Of a stretch of DNA of 64,000 nt, positions 24,058-33,181 are shown piece after piece. Made by a program: the position numbers and the translations under genes. The notes beneath the pieces are model-generated. The model saw only the letters and a program-made list of their open reading frames with translations. It searched no databases and was not told where the DNA came from. Location: NCBI RefSeq assembly GCF_000496575.1, contig NZ_AYKT01000007.1, positions 124,001 to 188,000 on the forward strand, given 5' to 3'. Position 1 is the stretch's first letter. Each line of letters opens with the position of its first letter. This DNA is from Geobacillus thermodenitrificans subsp. thermodenitrificans DSM 465 (GTDB taxonomy: Bacteria; Bacillota; Bacilli; Bacillales; Anoxybacillaceae).

Positions 24058-25911
24058 ATGATGAACCTAGCTTGGGTTGTACCGCTGTTCCCGCTTTGTT
24101 CATTTGCTTTGTTGCTGTTGTTCGGACGGAAATGGAAGAAAGCGAGCGCCTATGTTGGCATTGTTGCCACGCTTCTGTCGTTGCTTGCGGCGCTCGGTGT
24201 ACTGGCCGGACGCCTCGGCGGAACGACATATGAAGCGAACTGGACATGGATGCAGATCGGTGACGTGACGTTGACGGCCGGATTTTCCGTTACAGCGTTA
24301 AACGCATGGATGCTCGTTGTCGTCGCTTTTGTCAGCTGGCTCGTCCATATTTATTCGCAAGGCTATATGGCCGGGGATGAGCGGTTTTCGACGTTTTATG
24401 CATATTTAGGCTTGTTTACGTTTGCCATGCTTGGGCTTGTGCTGTCGCCGAACTTGCTGCAGGCGTACATCTTTTGGGAGCTCGTCGGGCTCGGGTCGTT
24501 TTTGCTGATCGGCTTTTATTTCTACAAAGAAGAAGCAAAAGCGGCCGCGAAAAAAGCGTTTATTATGACGCGCATCGGTGACGTCGGCTTTTTTATCGGT
24601 ATGTTGCTGTTGTTTTGGCAGACGAAAAGCTTTGACTACGACGACATTTTCCGCGCCGTCGGCGACGGCACGCTGTCGCCGGGCATGACGACACTGACGG
24701 CCATCCTCATTTTCATCGGCGCCATCGGCAAGTCTGGGCAGTTCCCGCTTCATACGTGGCTCCCGGATGCGATGGAAGGGCCGACGCCCGTGTCGGCGCT
24801 CATCCACGCCGCGACGATGGTGGCGGCTGGGGTGTACCTTGTGGCGGCGTTGTTCCCGCTCTATGAGGCAAGCGAGGCTGCCATGATGACCGTGGCGGTC
24901 ATCGGTGGGGTGACAGCGATTTTTGCGGCGACGATCGGTTTGGTACAGACGGACATTAAACGTGTCCTCGCTTACTCGACGATTAGTCAGCTCGGCTATA
25001 TGATGCTTGCGCTCGGCTCGGGCAGTTATGTCGCCGCCATCTTCCATTTGACGACGCACGCCTTTTTCAAAGCGTTGCTCTTTTTGGCCGCCGGCAGCGT
25101 CATTCACGCCGTCCATACGCAAAACATTGAAGAAATGGGCGGGCTTTGGCGCCGGCTGCCGTGGACTGCGCCGCTCTTTCTTGTCGGGGCGCTATCGATT
25201 AGTGGAGTGCCGCTGTTTGCCGGCTTTTTCAGCAAGGATGAAATTTTAGCGGCCGCTTGGTTGAACGGATCGGTTGAGCTCTTTTGGCTGGCGGTAGCGG
25301 CGGCGCTGTTGACATCATTTTATATGTTCCGGCTCTTTTTCCTCGTCTTTACTGGTGAGGCGCGCCATGATGGAGATGCTCATGAAGCACCGATGTCGAT
25401 GGTCGGGCCAATGGTCGTTCTCGGCGTATTATCAGTCGCTTCGGGATACATTCAAACCCCTTGGTTTGGATCGTTTCTCGGCGAGTGGCTGACCGACGGG
25501 GCGTACCATCATGAAGCAGCGCCGGGATGGATCGCTGTTGTGGCGACGATTGTGTCGCTTGTGGGGATTCTCCTTGCCTGGCTGATGTACGGGAAGCGGA
25601 CTGTGCCGCGCGACTGGTTATCCGCGCGTGCACCGCACGGGTACGAATTGTTGCGCCGTCACTATTACGTTGATGACTTTTACCGGTGGACCGTTGTGGC
25701 GCTTGTGTCATTCATTAGCCGCCTGTTGGCATATGTCGACCGTTACCTTGTGGAAGGGATCGTTCGGCTTGTCACCGGCACGGTCAGTGCCGCTGCTTCC
25801 GCCGGATCGCGCGGGCAAAACGGGCAAGCGCAGACGTACGGGGCGGTGACGGTGGCTGGCTTGGCCATTTTGGTCGTCATCTTCGCGTTGACAGGGGGGT
25901 ACTGGCTATGA
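24058..25911 (+). CDS. nuoL: NADH-quinone oxidoreductase-like complex, subunit L
   Basis: Largest antiporter-like proton-pump subunit. The 617-residue protein has about 14-16 helices. Key segments include FWELVGLGSFLLIGFYF with the conserved Glu, GKSGQFPLHTWLPDAMEGPTPVSALIH (seen as GKSGQFPLHTWLPDAMEGP then TPVSALIHAATM), and LAYSTISQLGYMMLALG. The C-terminal lateral helix region follows. ATG 24058 or 24061; AAGGGGATGGGG lies upstream. Ends overlapping nuoM by 4 nt. Confidence 0.97.
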   Translation: MMNLAWVVPLFPLCSFALLLLFGRKWKKASAYVGIVATLLSLLAALGVLAGRLGGTTYEANWTWMQIGDVTLTAGFSVTALNAWMLVVVAFVSWLVHIYSQGYMAGDERFSTFYAYLGLFTFAMLGLVLSPNLLQAYIFWELVGLGSFLLIGFYFYKEEAKAAAKKAFIMTRIGDVGFFIGMLLLFWQTKSFDYDDIFRAVGDGTLSPGMTTLTAILIFIGAIGKSGQFPLHTWLPDAMEGPTPVSALIHAATMVAAGVYLVAALFPLYEASEAAMMTVAVIGGVTAIFAATIGLVQTDIKRVLAYSTISQLGYMMLALGSGSYVAAIFHLTTHAFFKALLFLAAGSVIHAVHTQNIEEMGGLWRRLPWTAPLFLVGALSISGVPLFAGFFSKDEILAAAWLNGSVELFWLAVAAALLTSFYMFRLFFLVFTGEARHDGDAHEAPMSMVGPMVVLGVLSVASGYIQTPWFGSFLGEWLTDGAYHHEAAPGWIAVVATIVSLVGILLAWLMYGKRTVPRDWLSARAPHGYELLRRHYYVDDFYRWTVVALVSFISRLLAYVDRYLVEGIVRLVTGTVSAAASAGSRGQNGQAQTYGAVTVAGLAILVVIFALTGGYWL

Positions 25912-27479
25912 GCTTTTTGTCGCTGCTCGTCTTTTCGCCATTGTTAGGTATCATTTTGCTGGCGTTTGTCCGCCGAACGGATACGAAAACGATTCAATGG
26001 CTCGGGACGGCTGCCACCGTGCCACCGTTATTGCTGGCGTTGTTTGCTTTCATTCGGTCGGGGAGCGGTTTTCGCCTCGAGCAGCTCGATGAATCGTACG
26101 ATTGGGTGCGACTTGCCAACCTCCCGTTTTTCACGGACGCGGCGTATGTGATCCGCTATGAGCTCGGCATCGATGGACTATCGCTTCTCTTTATCGTCTT
26201 GACCGCCGTGCTCGGGACATTGGCCGCTGTCGCTTCTTTGCTCATCAAAGTGGAGAAAAAAGGGTATTTTATGTGGCTGCTCGCGTTGGAGATCGGCATG
26301 CTTGGCGTGTTTGCCGCCGCCAATTTCATCTGGTTTTTCCTCTTCTTAGAGGTGACGCTTGTCGCTATGTTTTTGCTCGTCGGCAAATGGGGCGGCTTTG
26401 AACGCGAACGGGCAGCATACGGTTACTTGCTGTACAACGGACTTGGCTCGGCGCTGTTGCTTGTCGTGATCGCAGTGCTTGTCGCCCGCACCGGAACGGC
26501 GAATTTCGCCTTGCTTCATGAAACGTTACATAATCCGGTCGCCGAAGGGCAGCTGATCGCCCCATTGACAGCAGAAGCGCGGTATTGGCTGCTTGGTGGG
26601 TTGCTGTTGGCGTTTGCCGTCAAGCTACCAGCTGTTCCGCTTCACCGTTGGCTCGTCCGCGTTCACGTCGAAGCGCCACCACCGGTTGTTATGCTTCACG
26701 CCGGGGTATTGCTGAAAATTGCAACATACGGGATGATTCGTTTCGGGATCGGCCTGTTTCCGGACGAGTTTCGCGCCTTCGCCGGTGCCATTGCCGTGTT
26801 GGGGGTCATCAACATCCTATACGGTGCGTTGTTGGCGCTTCGGCAGCGCGAGTTAAAACATGTGCTTGCTTATTCGAGCGTATCACATATGGGGGTCGTG
26901 CTTGTCGGCCTTGGTGCGCTCAATGAGGCCGGCATTCAAGGAGCAGTGTTTCAATCGGTTGCCCACGGGCTCATTGCCGCCTTGTCGTTTTTACTCGTCG
27001 GTGTTCTCGCCAACCGGATCGGAACGACCGATATTCACCGCCTTGGCGGGCTAGCAAAAGCAATGCCGATTTTTTCCGGGTATTTGTTAACGGCGGCGCT
27101 TGCCTTGCTCGGGTTGCCGGGGCTCGCCGGATTTGTCGGCGAATTGACTGCTTTTCTTGGACTGTTTGAAACAAAGCCGGCCCTTGCGGCGGCTGGAGCA
27201 CTCGGGTTGATTTTCGCCGCTGTTTATTCGCTGCGGGCCATTCTTGATATCACGTTTGGCCACACCCGCGAGCGATATGAATCGACGTTGGGCCTGCGTG
27301 GGGCGAAAGAGTCTGCGGCGAGTGTAAGTGAGCCACGTGTCATCGATTTGCAAGCAAAAGAAGCCGTACCGGCGTTCGTCCTCGTCGCCTTGATCGTGGC
27401 GGTCGGCGTGTACCCGCAGCTATTGGCTGAGCCGCTTGCCACCGTGCTGGAGACGATGATGAACGGGTTAGGGGGTTGA
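25908..27479 (+). CDS. nuoM: NADH-quinone oxidoreductase-like complex, subunit M
   Basis: Antiporter-like proton-pump subunit, 523 residues. It has FWFFLFLEVTLVAMFLLVG with the pump glutamate, VKLPAVPLHRWLVRVHVEAP and LAYSSVSHMGVVLVGLGALN. In most NuoM proteins the middle motif reads PLHTWLPDAHVEAPT; here it reads PLHRWLVRVHVEAPP, a slight departure around an otherwise conserved helix. ATG 25908 overlaps nuoL (ATGA). Confidence 0.96.
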   Translation: MSFLSLLVFSPLLGIILLAFVRRTDTKTIQWLGTAATVPPLLLALFAFIRSGSGFRLEQLDESYDWVRLANLPFFTDAAYVIRYELGIDGLSLLFIVLTAVLGTLAAVASLLIKVEKKGYFMWLLALEIGMLGVFAAANFIWFFLFLEVTLVAMFLLVGKWGGFERERAAYGYLLYNGLGSALLLVVIAVLVARTGTANFALLHETLHNPVAEGQLIAPLTAEARYWLLGGLLLAFAVKLPAVPLHRWLVRVHVEAPPPVVMLHAGVLLKIATYGMIRFGIGLFPDEFRAFAGAIAVLGVINILYGALLALRQRELKHVLAYSSVSHMGVVLVGLGALNEAGIQGAVFQSVAHGLIAALSFLLVGVLANRIGTTDIHRLGGLAKAMPIFSGYLLTAALALLGLPGLAGFVGELTAFLGLFETKPALAAAGALGLIFAAVYSLRAILDITFGHTRERYESTLGLRGAKESAASVSEPRVIDLQAKEAVPAFVLVALIVAVGVYPQLLAEPLATVLETMMNGLGG

Positions 27480-27484
27480 TCGAC

Positions 27485-28978
27485 ATGAACGATGTGTGGC
27501 AAGCAAATTGGAGCATGATGACACCCGAATGGATCGTCCTCGCGGCGGCGATCGTGCTACTATTGATTGATTTGGTCATGCCGAAGGAACGAAGCCGCCG
27601 TCCGCTCGCTTGGGGCGCTGCCGCTGGAGCGGTGCTCGCACTCATTGCAACGGCGGCCATGATTCCGGCTGATCCGGTTTCGATTTTGCACGATACGTTC
27701 CGGCTCGATGGCTTTGCGAAAGCGTTCAAGCTCATCCTATTAGCCGGCGGGGCCCTCGCGCTTCTTCTTGTTGCCGAGTGGGAGCCGAAAGAGGGGAGTC
27801 ATTACCGCGGGGAATTTGCCTATATGATGCTGTTTGCTTTGCTTGGAGCGATGATGACAGCGTCAAGCGGCGATTTGCTTACCTTGTTCGTCAGCATTGA
27901 ACTTTTGACGGTATCGTCGTATGTTTTGGCCGGCTTGCGCAAAACCGCAACAGCGTCGAATGAGGCCGCGCTGAAATACGTCATTAACGGCGGCATCGCC
28001 ACCGCCATCATGCTGTTTGGCATGAGTTATGTGTTCGGCTTGACCGGGACGACGAATCTCGGTGATATCGCACGTGAGCTGCAAGAGACGAACGAGCCGT
28101 ATATGCTTGCTTTGGCCTTCCTTCTTTTACTGATTGGCGTTTCGTTTAAGTTAGCGACCGTCCCGTTCCATATGTGGGCGCCGGACGTGTACGAAGGGGC
28201 ACCCGTTCCGGCGACGGCGTTTTTCAGCGTCGTGTCGAAAACGGCTGGTTTTGTTCTTCTTCTTCGCCTGTTTGTGACGATCTTTGCCGCTGCGCCGGCG
28301 GAAGGCCGGGATCCATCGTCGCTCTTGTTATCGATGCAGCCAGTGATCACCGTGTTGGCGGGGCTGACGATGATTATCGGCAACGTTGTGGCGCTCCGGC
28401 AGCGGAGCTTAAAACGGCTGCTTGCCTACTCGAGTATCGCCCATGCCGGCTATTTGCTCGCCGGGTTTGCCGCGATGTCGTGGGCGATGATCGATTCGCT
28501 TTGGATTTACTTGCTTGCTTATGTGTTTATGAATATCGGGGCATTTGCCATCGTGGCGCATATCGTTAACGAAACTGGCTCTGATGATTTAGCTGGGCTC
28601 GCTGGCTTATACCGACACCGTCCGCTTTTGGCCGCGGCGCTCGGGCTGTTTTTGCTCTCGCTCGCCGGCATTCCGGGGACGGCCGGATTCATTGCCAAGT
28701 TCTATTTGTTCATCGGCCTTGTCGTCACCGAACCGGGTCATTACGTGCTCGCTACGGTGATGGCGGTAACGACTGTCGTCTCGTACGTCTACTATTTCAA
28801 CTTGCTCGTCCAGCTCTTTTTCCGTCCGGCTTCTCTCGCGCCGTTGCGTCGTTTGCCGGCCGGGTTGTCAACTGCCGTAGTTCTTTGCGCGCTCGGGACG
28901 CTGGCGATCGGTTGGGTGCCAGATCTTGCGTACGATGTGCTCGCCCAGTTCGGACATTTTGGCGATTTTTTGCCGTAA
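27485..28978 (+). CDS. nuoN: NADH-quinone oxidoreductase-like complex, subunit N
   Basis: Third antiporter-like subunit, 497 residues from ATG 27485; a TTG at 27476 overlapping the nuoM stop is an alternative. Motifs: SIELLTVSSYVLAGLRK with the conserved Glu, FKLATVPFHMWAPDVYEGAP, and LAYSSIAHAGYLLAGF. Last gene of an 11-gene operon; no nuoE, nuoF or nuoG precedes or follows it. A terminator lies 11 nt downstream. Confidence 0.96.
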   Translation: MNDVWQANWSMMTPEWIVLAAAIVLLLIDLVMPKERSRRPLAWGAAAGAVLALIATAAMIPADPVSILHDTFRLDGFAKAFKLILLAGGALALLLVAEWEPKEGSHYRGEFAYMMLFALLGAMMTASSGDLLTLFVSIELLTVSSYVLAGLRKTATASNEAALKYVINGGIATAIMLFGMSYVFGLTGTTNLGDIARELQETNEPYMLALAFLLLLIGVSFKLATVPFHMWAPDVYEGAPVPATAFFSVVSKTAGFVLLLRLFVTIFAAAPAEGRDPSSLLLSMQPVITVLAGLTMIIGNVVALRQRSLKRLLAYSSIAHAGYLLAGFAAMSWAMIDSLWIYLLAYVFMNIGAFAIVAHIVNETGSDDLAGLAGLYRHRPLLAAALGLFLLSLAGIPGTAGFIAKFYLFIGLVVTEPGHYVLATVMAVTTVVSYVYYFNLLVQLFFRPASLAPLRRLPAGLSTAVVLCALGTLAIGWVPDLAYDVLAQFGHFGDFLP

Positions 28979-28989
28979 CGGTACAATAA

Positions 28990-29017
28990 GGGGAGGGGAA
29001 CACCTCTCCTCTTTTTT
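28990..29017 (+). terminator. Intrinsic terminator of the nuo operon
   Basis: GGGGAGGGG (28990-28998) pairs with CCTCTCCTC (29003-29011), allowing G-T pairs, followed by six T residues. Confidence 0.9.
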
Positions 29018-29062
29018 ATTTCGAATGGGAGTCCATCTCCTCGAAAGCAAGGGGGTGAATGG

Positions 29063-29305
29063 ATGATGATGCCTGTTATCGGCCAACAAGCGTTAATTTC
29101 GATTATTGTCCATTTGGCGTTTATCGCCGTGACATGGTGGACGCTGCAGGCAGTGCGGATTGATGTGTTGCTGAAGCCGAACCGGGTCGTCCAAGGGCGG
29201 CTTTTGTACATTTTGCTCACGATCGCCATCGGCTCGACCGTCGCGAATTTTTTCCTTGACTATTTGGCGTGGTCGACCGATTTGCCGTATTTGTTCCGCG
29301 ATTGA
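29063..29305 (+). CDS. ywzB: DUF1146 membrane protein YwzB
   Basis: A conserved Bacillus membrane protein of about 80 residues and unknown function. Two membrane helices (about residues 8-28 and 47-70) flank the polar stretch RIDVLLKPNRVVQGR. Three consecutive ATG codons (29063, 29066, 29069) follow AAGGGGGTG; which is used cannot be decided, though 29066 or 29069 has the better spacing. Its position just before ywmB and murA is conserved in Bacillus. Confidence 0.82.
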   Translation: MMMPVIGQQALISIIVHLAFIAVTWWTLQAVRIDVLLKPNRVVQGRLLYILLTIAIGSTVANFFLDYLAWSTDLPYLFRD

Positions 29306-29641
29306 GGAAAATGGGGGCGAACGAGCACGGAAGCAGGGGTATGCTGCATCGTGCTGCCTCACCTCTTGGCTGGCAATGGTTTTGTCCCGTTCGCTGCCCC
29401 GCTGGCGATCCGAAACACATGCAAGTGATCGACGCATTTCGAGCGTCGATGCGCCCTCGTTCGCTTTTTCGTGTCCACCGCACACCTAGCCTTGGCGCCT
29501 TCTGCCTTAGTGAGCAGCTTTGCCTGCTCGCTTTTTTTATGTAAGAAAACGATTTCAAAGATAACCCGTTGTCGATTTTTTTGACGTATGTTCCCTTGTC
29601 TGGTGGCAACAATAACAAGTAAGGAGAGGAAGGGAACGAAG
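29306..29641. other. Intergenic gap with two hairpins, no gene seen
   Basis: The 336-bp gap holds an 8-bp hairpin, ATCGACGC (29428-29435) with GCGTCGAT (29443-29450), and the terminator listed separately. Short open frames across it have neither a good start site nor a recognisable product. Confidence 0.6.
29510..29538 (+). terminator. Intrinsic terminator after ywzB
   Basis: GAGCAG (29512-29517) pairs with CTGCTC (29524-29529), followed by GC and seven T residues. Confidence 0.8.
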
Positions 29642-30397
29642 ATGAGAAAAAAACGGATGAAATGGTTAATGGCGCTCGTGCTCACGAGCTTGTTTTTAGC
29701 CGCGTGGCAGTATCGGACGGAAGGCGTGCGGGGAGACGAATGGTCGGTACCAATGGAAACGATGGCGCACACATTAACGAAACACGGTGCTTCGCTTGGT
29801 CGATGGATCATTTACACAAGAGAGTATGCCCACGATATTCAAAATGATGCGGACTTTTTCAAAAAAATGGACGAGCTGAAACAAACGTATCGTTCGTTTC
29901 ATTGGTCGTTTGAAAAAACGAGCCATGGGAAAAAAGCGATCGGCACAAACGAATCCCCCTTCTTCCAAGAACAAATTCAGCTGGTAATGACCGTCGCAAA
30001 TGGGACACCGCAAACGTATATCCTCTATGAAGCAACAGGCCCAACATGGAGCCAAACTAGGTGGAAAGAAGCAGCACAACACATTCAAACAAAGACGAAT
30101 GGATTATTTGTGAACAACCCCACATTTTATGCTTGTATTGAAGGCGAATTCAGTGATAATATGAAAGGTGGTTTACTCGAACAGGCTTCCCAATTGCTAC
30201 GAGACTTTCAAGCGACGCCTGTTGAGTGGCTGCGGGAAGAGTCATTCGTCTCCCTGTCTGCATATACTGGGCAGTGGAAGAACGTTCTCCCGGCGGCCAA
30301 TCACCAAGACATCAATGTACAACTTGCTTTGAGAGAAAGATTGGGCGGCAAGACGCGTGTCGTTGTTGGAACCCCAATCATTACCATTGAATATTAA
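29642..30397 (+). CDS. ywmB: YwmB family protein, secreted or membrane-anchored
   Basis: A 251-residue protein of the YwmB/DUF1779 family, sometimes called TATA-box-binding because of a structural resemblance; no DNA-binding role is established. It starts with a basic segment and one hydrophobic helix ([19 protein letters not shown]), so it is probably exported or anchored outside the membrane. ATG 29642 follows AAGGAGAGGAAGGG; the ATG at 29588 is too far upstream. It directly precedes murA, as in B. subtilis, and its 3' end is 31 nt from the murA start. Confidence 0.85.
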   Translation: MRKKRMKWLMALVLTSLFLAAWQYRTEGVRGDEWSVPMETMAHTLTKHGASLGRWIIYTREYAHDIQNDADFFKKMDELKQTYRSFHWSFEKTSHGKKAIGTNESPFFQEQIQLVMTVANGTPQTYILYEATGPTWSQTRWKEAAQHIQTKTNGLFVNNPTFYACIEGEFSDNMKGGLLEQASQLLRDFQATPVEWLREESFVSLSAYTGQWKNVLPAANHQDINVQLALRERLGGKTRVVVGTPIITIEY

Positions 30398-30428
30398 TAT
30401 AGAGAAATTGGACGCGGAGGGGAATATC

Positions 30429-31733
30429 TTGGAAAAGATCATCGTCCGTGGCGGAAACCGGTTGAGCGGCACCGTCAAAGTGGAAGGCGCAAAAAATGCC
30501 GTTTTGCCCGTCATCGCTGCCACCTTATTAGCCAGTAAAGGAACAAGTACGATTCATGATGTGCCTGCTCTTTCCGATGTATATACGATCAGCGAAGTGC
30601 TCCGCTATTTAGGCGCTGATGTGCGCATCGCCGGCAATGCTGTAATGGTCGATGCCACCGGTCCGTTAACGGTGGAAGCGCCGTTTGAGTATGTTCGGAA
30701 AATGCGTGCTTCCGTGCTCGTGATGGGACCGCTGTTGGCTCGCAATGGCCGGGCCCGCGTTGCGTTGCCAGGTGGTTGTGCCATTGGTTCGCGCCCGATT
30801 GATCAACATTTAAAAGGCTTTGAAGCGATGGGGGCCTCCGTGAAAGTCGGCAACGGCTTTATTGATGCAGAAATCAATGGTCGTCTCCGCGGCGCGAAAG
30901 TGTATTTGGACTTCCCGAGCGTCGGAGCGACAGAAAATATTATGATGGCGGCCGTGCTCGCCGAAGGCACGACCGTGATTGAGAACTGTGCCAAAGAGCC
31001 GGAAATCGTTGATTTGGCGAACTTTTTGAATGCGATGGGTGCCAAAATACGCGGTGCCGGCACCGGAACGATCCGCATCGAAGGGGTCGACGAGCTTGTC
31101 GGTACGGCGCATACGGTCATCCCGGACCGCATCGAAGCTGGCACGTTTATGGTCGCAGCCGCCATCACTGGTGGCAATGTCCTCGTGCAAGGAGCCGTTC
31201 CCGAACATTTAAGCTCACTCATTGCGAAGTTGGAAGAAATGGGCGTAACGGTTATCGAAGAGGAAACCGGCGTGCGTGTCATCGGGCCGGAAACGTTGAA
31301 AGCAGTCGATATTAAGACGATGCCATATCCTGGGTTTCCAACCGACATGCAGTCGCAAATGATGGCTCTCTTGTTAAAAGCGGAAGGCACAAGCATGATC
31401 ACCGAGACGGTATTCGAAAACCGCTTTATGCATGTGGAAGAATTCCGCCGGATGAACGCGGATATTAAAATTGAAGGACGCTCTGTCATTATTAACGGCC
31501 CGTGTCAGCTGCAAGGCGCTGAAGTGGCGGCTACCGATTTGCGCGCCGCTGCTGCTTTAATTTTGGCTGGTCTCGCAGCCGATGGCTATACGCGCGTAAC
31601 CGAGCTGCGTCATCTCGACCGCGGTTATGTCCGCTTCCATGAAAAGTTGGCTGCGCTTGGGGCCGACATTGAACGCGTCCGCGAAGAAACGAAACAACTC
31701 GACCAAGTCGAAGCAATCGAATGGAACGGATAA
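30429..31733 (+). CDS. murA: UDP-N-acetylglucosamine 1-carboxyvinyltransferase
   Basis: First committed step of peptidoglycan synthesis: transfers enolpyruvate from PEP to UDP-GlcNAc. The 434-residue product has [14 protein letters not shown] with the conserved Lys-Asn near residue 22, and the catalytic Cys117 in [20 protein letters not shown] (PEP adduct site and fosfomycin target). It ends with the conserved HLDRGY segment. Start is TTG 30429 (MEKIIVRGG), with GGAGGGG 6 nt upstream; the frame is open back to 30357 but only through the end of ywmB. This corresponds to the essential copy murAA. Confidence 0.97.
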   Translation: MEKIIVRGGNRLSGTVKVEGAKNAVLPVIAATLLASKGTSTIHDVPALSDVYTISEVLRYLGADVRIAGNAVMVDATGPLTVEAPFEYVRKMRASVLVMGPLLARNGRARVALPGGCAIGSRPIDQHLKGFEAMGASVKVGNGFIDAEINGRLRGAKVYLDFPSVGATENIMMAAVLAEGTTVIENCAKEPEIVDLANFLNAMGAKIRGAGTGTIRIEGVDELVGTAHTVIPDRIEAGTFMVAAAITGGNVLVQGAVPEHLSSLIAKLEEMGVTVIEEETGVRVIGPETLKAVDIKTMPYPGFPTDMQSQMMALLLKAEGTSMITETVFENRFMHVEEFRRMNADIKIEGRSVIINGPCQLQGAEVAATDLRAAAALILAGLAADGYTRVTELRHLDRGYVRFHEKLAALGADIERVREETKQLDQVEAIEWNG

Positions 31734-31743
31734 TGGCGAAAAA

Positions 31744-31783
31744 ACGACCGTGAACTACCTTGGGTAGGGAATGGTCGTTTTTA
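31744..31783 (+). terminator. Intrinsic terminator of murA
   Basis: AACGACC (31744-31750) pairs with GGTCGTT (31774-31780), with a small inner CTACC/GGTAG hairpin, followed by a T-run. Confidence 0.85.
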
Positions 31784-31919
31784 TTCTTTCTGTCCGCACC
31801 TTCCCCGCTTACTAGCGAACGTCCCCCCTGCTTTGTCGAAGAGAGAATGAAGATCCCACGCTTTCAACTGTAGGGAGGCGAGCTCCTTTAAAGATAAGAC
31901 GAAACGCGAAAGAAAACTG

Positions 31920-31948
31920 TCATATATACTTGTCCGAGCCCATAACTA
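31920..31948 (+). promoter_or_regulatory. Candidate sigmaE promoter of spoIID
   Basis: TCATATAT (31920-31927) fits the sigmaE -35 pattern, then 13 bp, then CATAACTA (31941-31948), which keeps the CATA core of the -10 but not the rest. spoIID is a sigmaE gene in B. subtilis. The rest of the 295-bp gap (31734-32028) holds only the murA terminator. Confidence 0.5.
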
Positions 31949-32028
31949 TAGTAACGAACCGAAGCCAATGCAGGCATTGATTCATGATGTCCGCTTGTGC
32001 TTGAAAAATGCATATTGGGGGCTCGGCT

Positions 32029-33057
32029 ATGGTAAAAAGACTGAAACCAGTCATCGTACTCGCACTATGCCTGTTTGTCGCCATCCTCGTCATTCCGGCG
32101 GCGCTCGTTCTACCATTTTACGACGGGAAGGTGGCAAAATTGACGGAACAACTGCACAAGCAAGAACAAATCCAACGTTCACAGGCAGCCGAAGGGCCGT
32201 CCGTTGACGTGGCCGTCTACCGAAGCAGAGAGCAACGCGTAGAAAAAATTCCCCTCGAGCAATATGTCATTGGCGTGGTGGCGGCGGAAATGCCGGCTGA
32301 ATTTGAACTCGAGGCGTTAAAGGCACAAGCGCTGACGGCAAGAACATACATCGTCAAACAGTTGCTCGCCAATCAGCCGTTTCGCCTGCCGGAAGGCGCG
32401 AACGTGACGGACACGGTGACGCACCAAGTGTATTACAGCGATGCTGAATTGCGGAAGTTATGGGGAAGCGACTATGACTGGAAAATCAAAAAAATAACGA
32501 AAGCGGTTCTCGATACGCGTGGACAAATTTTAACGTATAACAACGAACCGATCGAAGCGCTCTTTTTTTCAACAAGCAACGGTTATACCGAAAATTCAGA
32601 GGCATACTGGCAAAACGATTTTCCGTATTTAAAAAGCGTCGCCAGCCCATGGGACGAACAATCGCCGAAGTTTTACCAACGAAAAACGATGGCGGTCTCG
32701 GAATTTGAACGGCGCCTTGGCGTGACGCTGTCCTCTGACGGTTCGGTCGGCGTCATTGTCTCGCGTACACCTGGCCGCCGTGTCGGTGAGGTGAAAATTG
32801 GTGGCAAGACATTCACCGGTCGCGAGGTGCGTGAACGGCTCGGCCTGCCATCCACTGACTTTACATGGGCGCGCAAAGGCGATGAAATCATCATCACGAC
32901 AAAGGGCTACGGCCATGGCGTCGGCATGAGCCAGTATGGAGCCAACTTCATGGCGAAAGAAGGAAAAACATACGCCGATATCGTCAAACATTATTACCGC
33001 GGCGTCCGCATCTCCTCAGCGACCGCCTTTTTGAATAAGTTGACCGCGAAAAAATAA
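32029..33057 (+). CDS. spoIID: Stage II sporulation protein D, engulfment lytic transglycosylase
   Basis: Membrane-anchored peptidoglycan hydrolase of the DMP (SpoIID-SpoIIM-SpoIIP) engulfment complex in the mother cell. The 342-residue protein has an N-terminal anchor (VIVLALCLFVAILVIPAALV) and the SpoIID domain with the catalytic-glutamate motif VVAAEMPAEFELEALKAQAL, the AEAL-like FFSTSNGYTEN region and the C-terminal GYGHGVGMSQYGAN. ATG 32029 has GGGGG upstream; ATG 32008 is an alternative. It pairs functionally with spoIIQ immediately downstream. Confidence 0.95.
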   Translation: MVKRLKPVIVLALCLFVAILVIPAALVLPFYDGKVAKLTEQLHKQEQIQRSQAAEGPSVDVAVYRSREQRVEKIPLEQYVIGVVAAEMPAEFELEALKAQALTARTYIVKQLLANQPFRLPEGANVTDTVTHQVYYSDAELRKLWGSDYDWKIKKITKAVLDTRGQILTYNNEPIEALFFSTSNGYTENSEAYWQNDFPYLKSVASPWDEQSPKFYQRKTMAVSEFERRLGVTLSSDGSVGVIVSRTPGRRVGEVKIGGKTFTGREVRERLGLPSTDFTWARKGDEIIITTKGYGHGVGMSQYGANFMAKEGKTYADIVKHYYRGVRISSATAFLNKLTAKK

Positions 33058-33081
33058 CGGAGCGTCTGCTCCGATTTTTTT
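33058..33081 (+). terminator. Intrinsic terminator of spoIID
   Basis: CGGAGC (33058-33063) pairs with GCTCCG (33068-33073) across a GTCT tetraloop, followed by A and seven T residues. Confidence 0.93.
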
Positions 33082-33133
33082 GCATAAAACGAGGCCGAAT
33101 GTCAAAAAATAAACAAAAAATTGTTTGCGGCGT

Positions 33134-33162
33134 GTATATCTTTTCCTCTTTCTGTTCAAAAT
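33134..33162 (+). promoter_or_regulatory. SigmaF promoter of spoIIQ
   Basis: GTATA (33134-33138), exactly 15 bp, then GTTCAAAAT (33154-33162), matching the sigmaF pattern GYATA-N15-GGNNANAHT with one mismatch. It lies 19 bp before the start codon of the forespore gene spoIIQ. Confidence 0.75.
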
Positions 33163-33181
33163 GGTTGCTGAGGTGATGAAC

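Noticed and set aside
24406-25122. 238-residue minus-strand frame over nuoL
   Set aside because: Arg/His-rich antisense of membrane helices, no plausible start.
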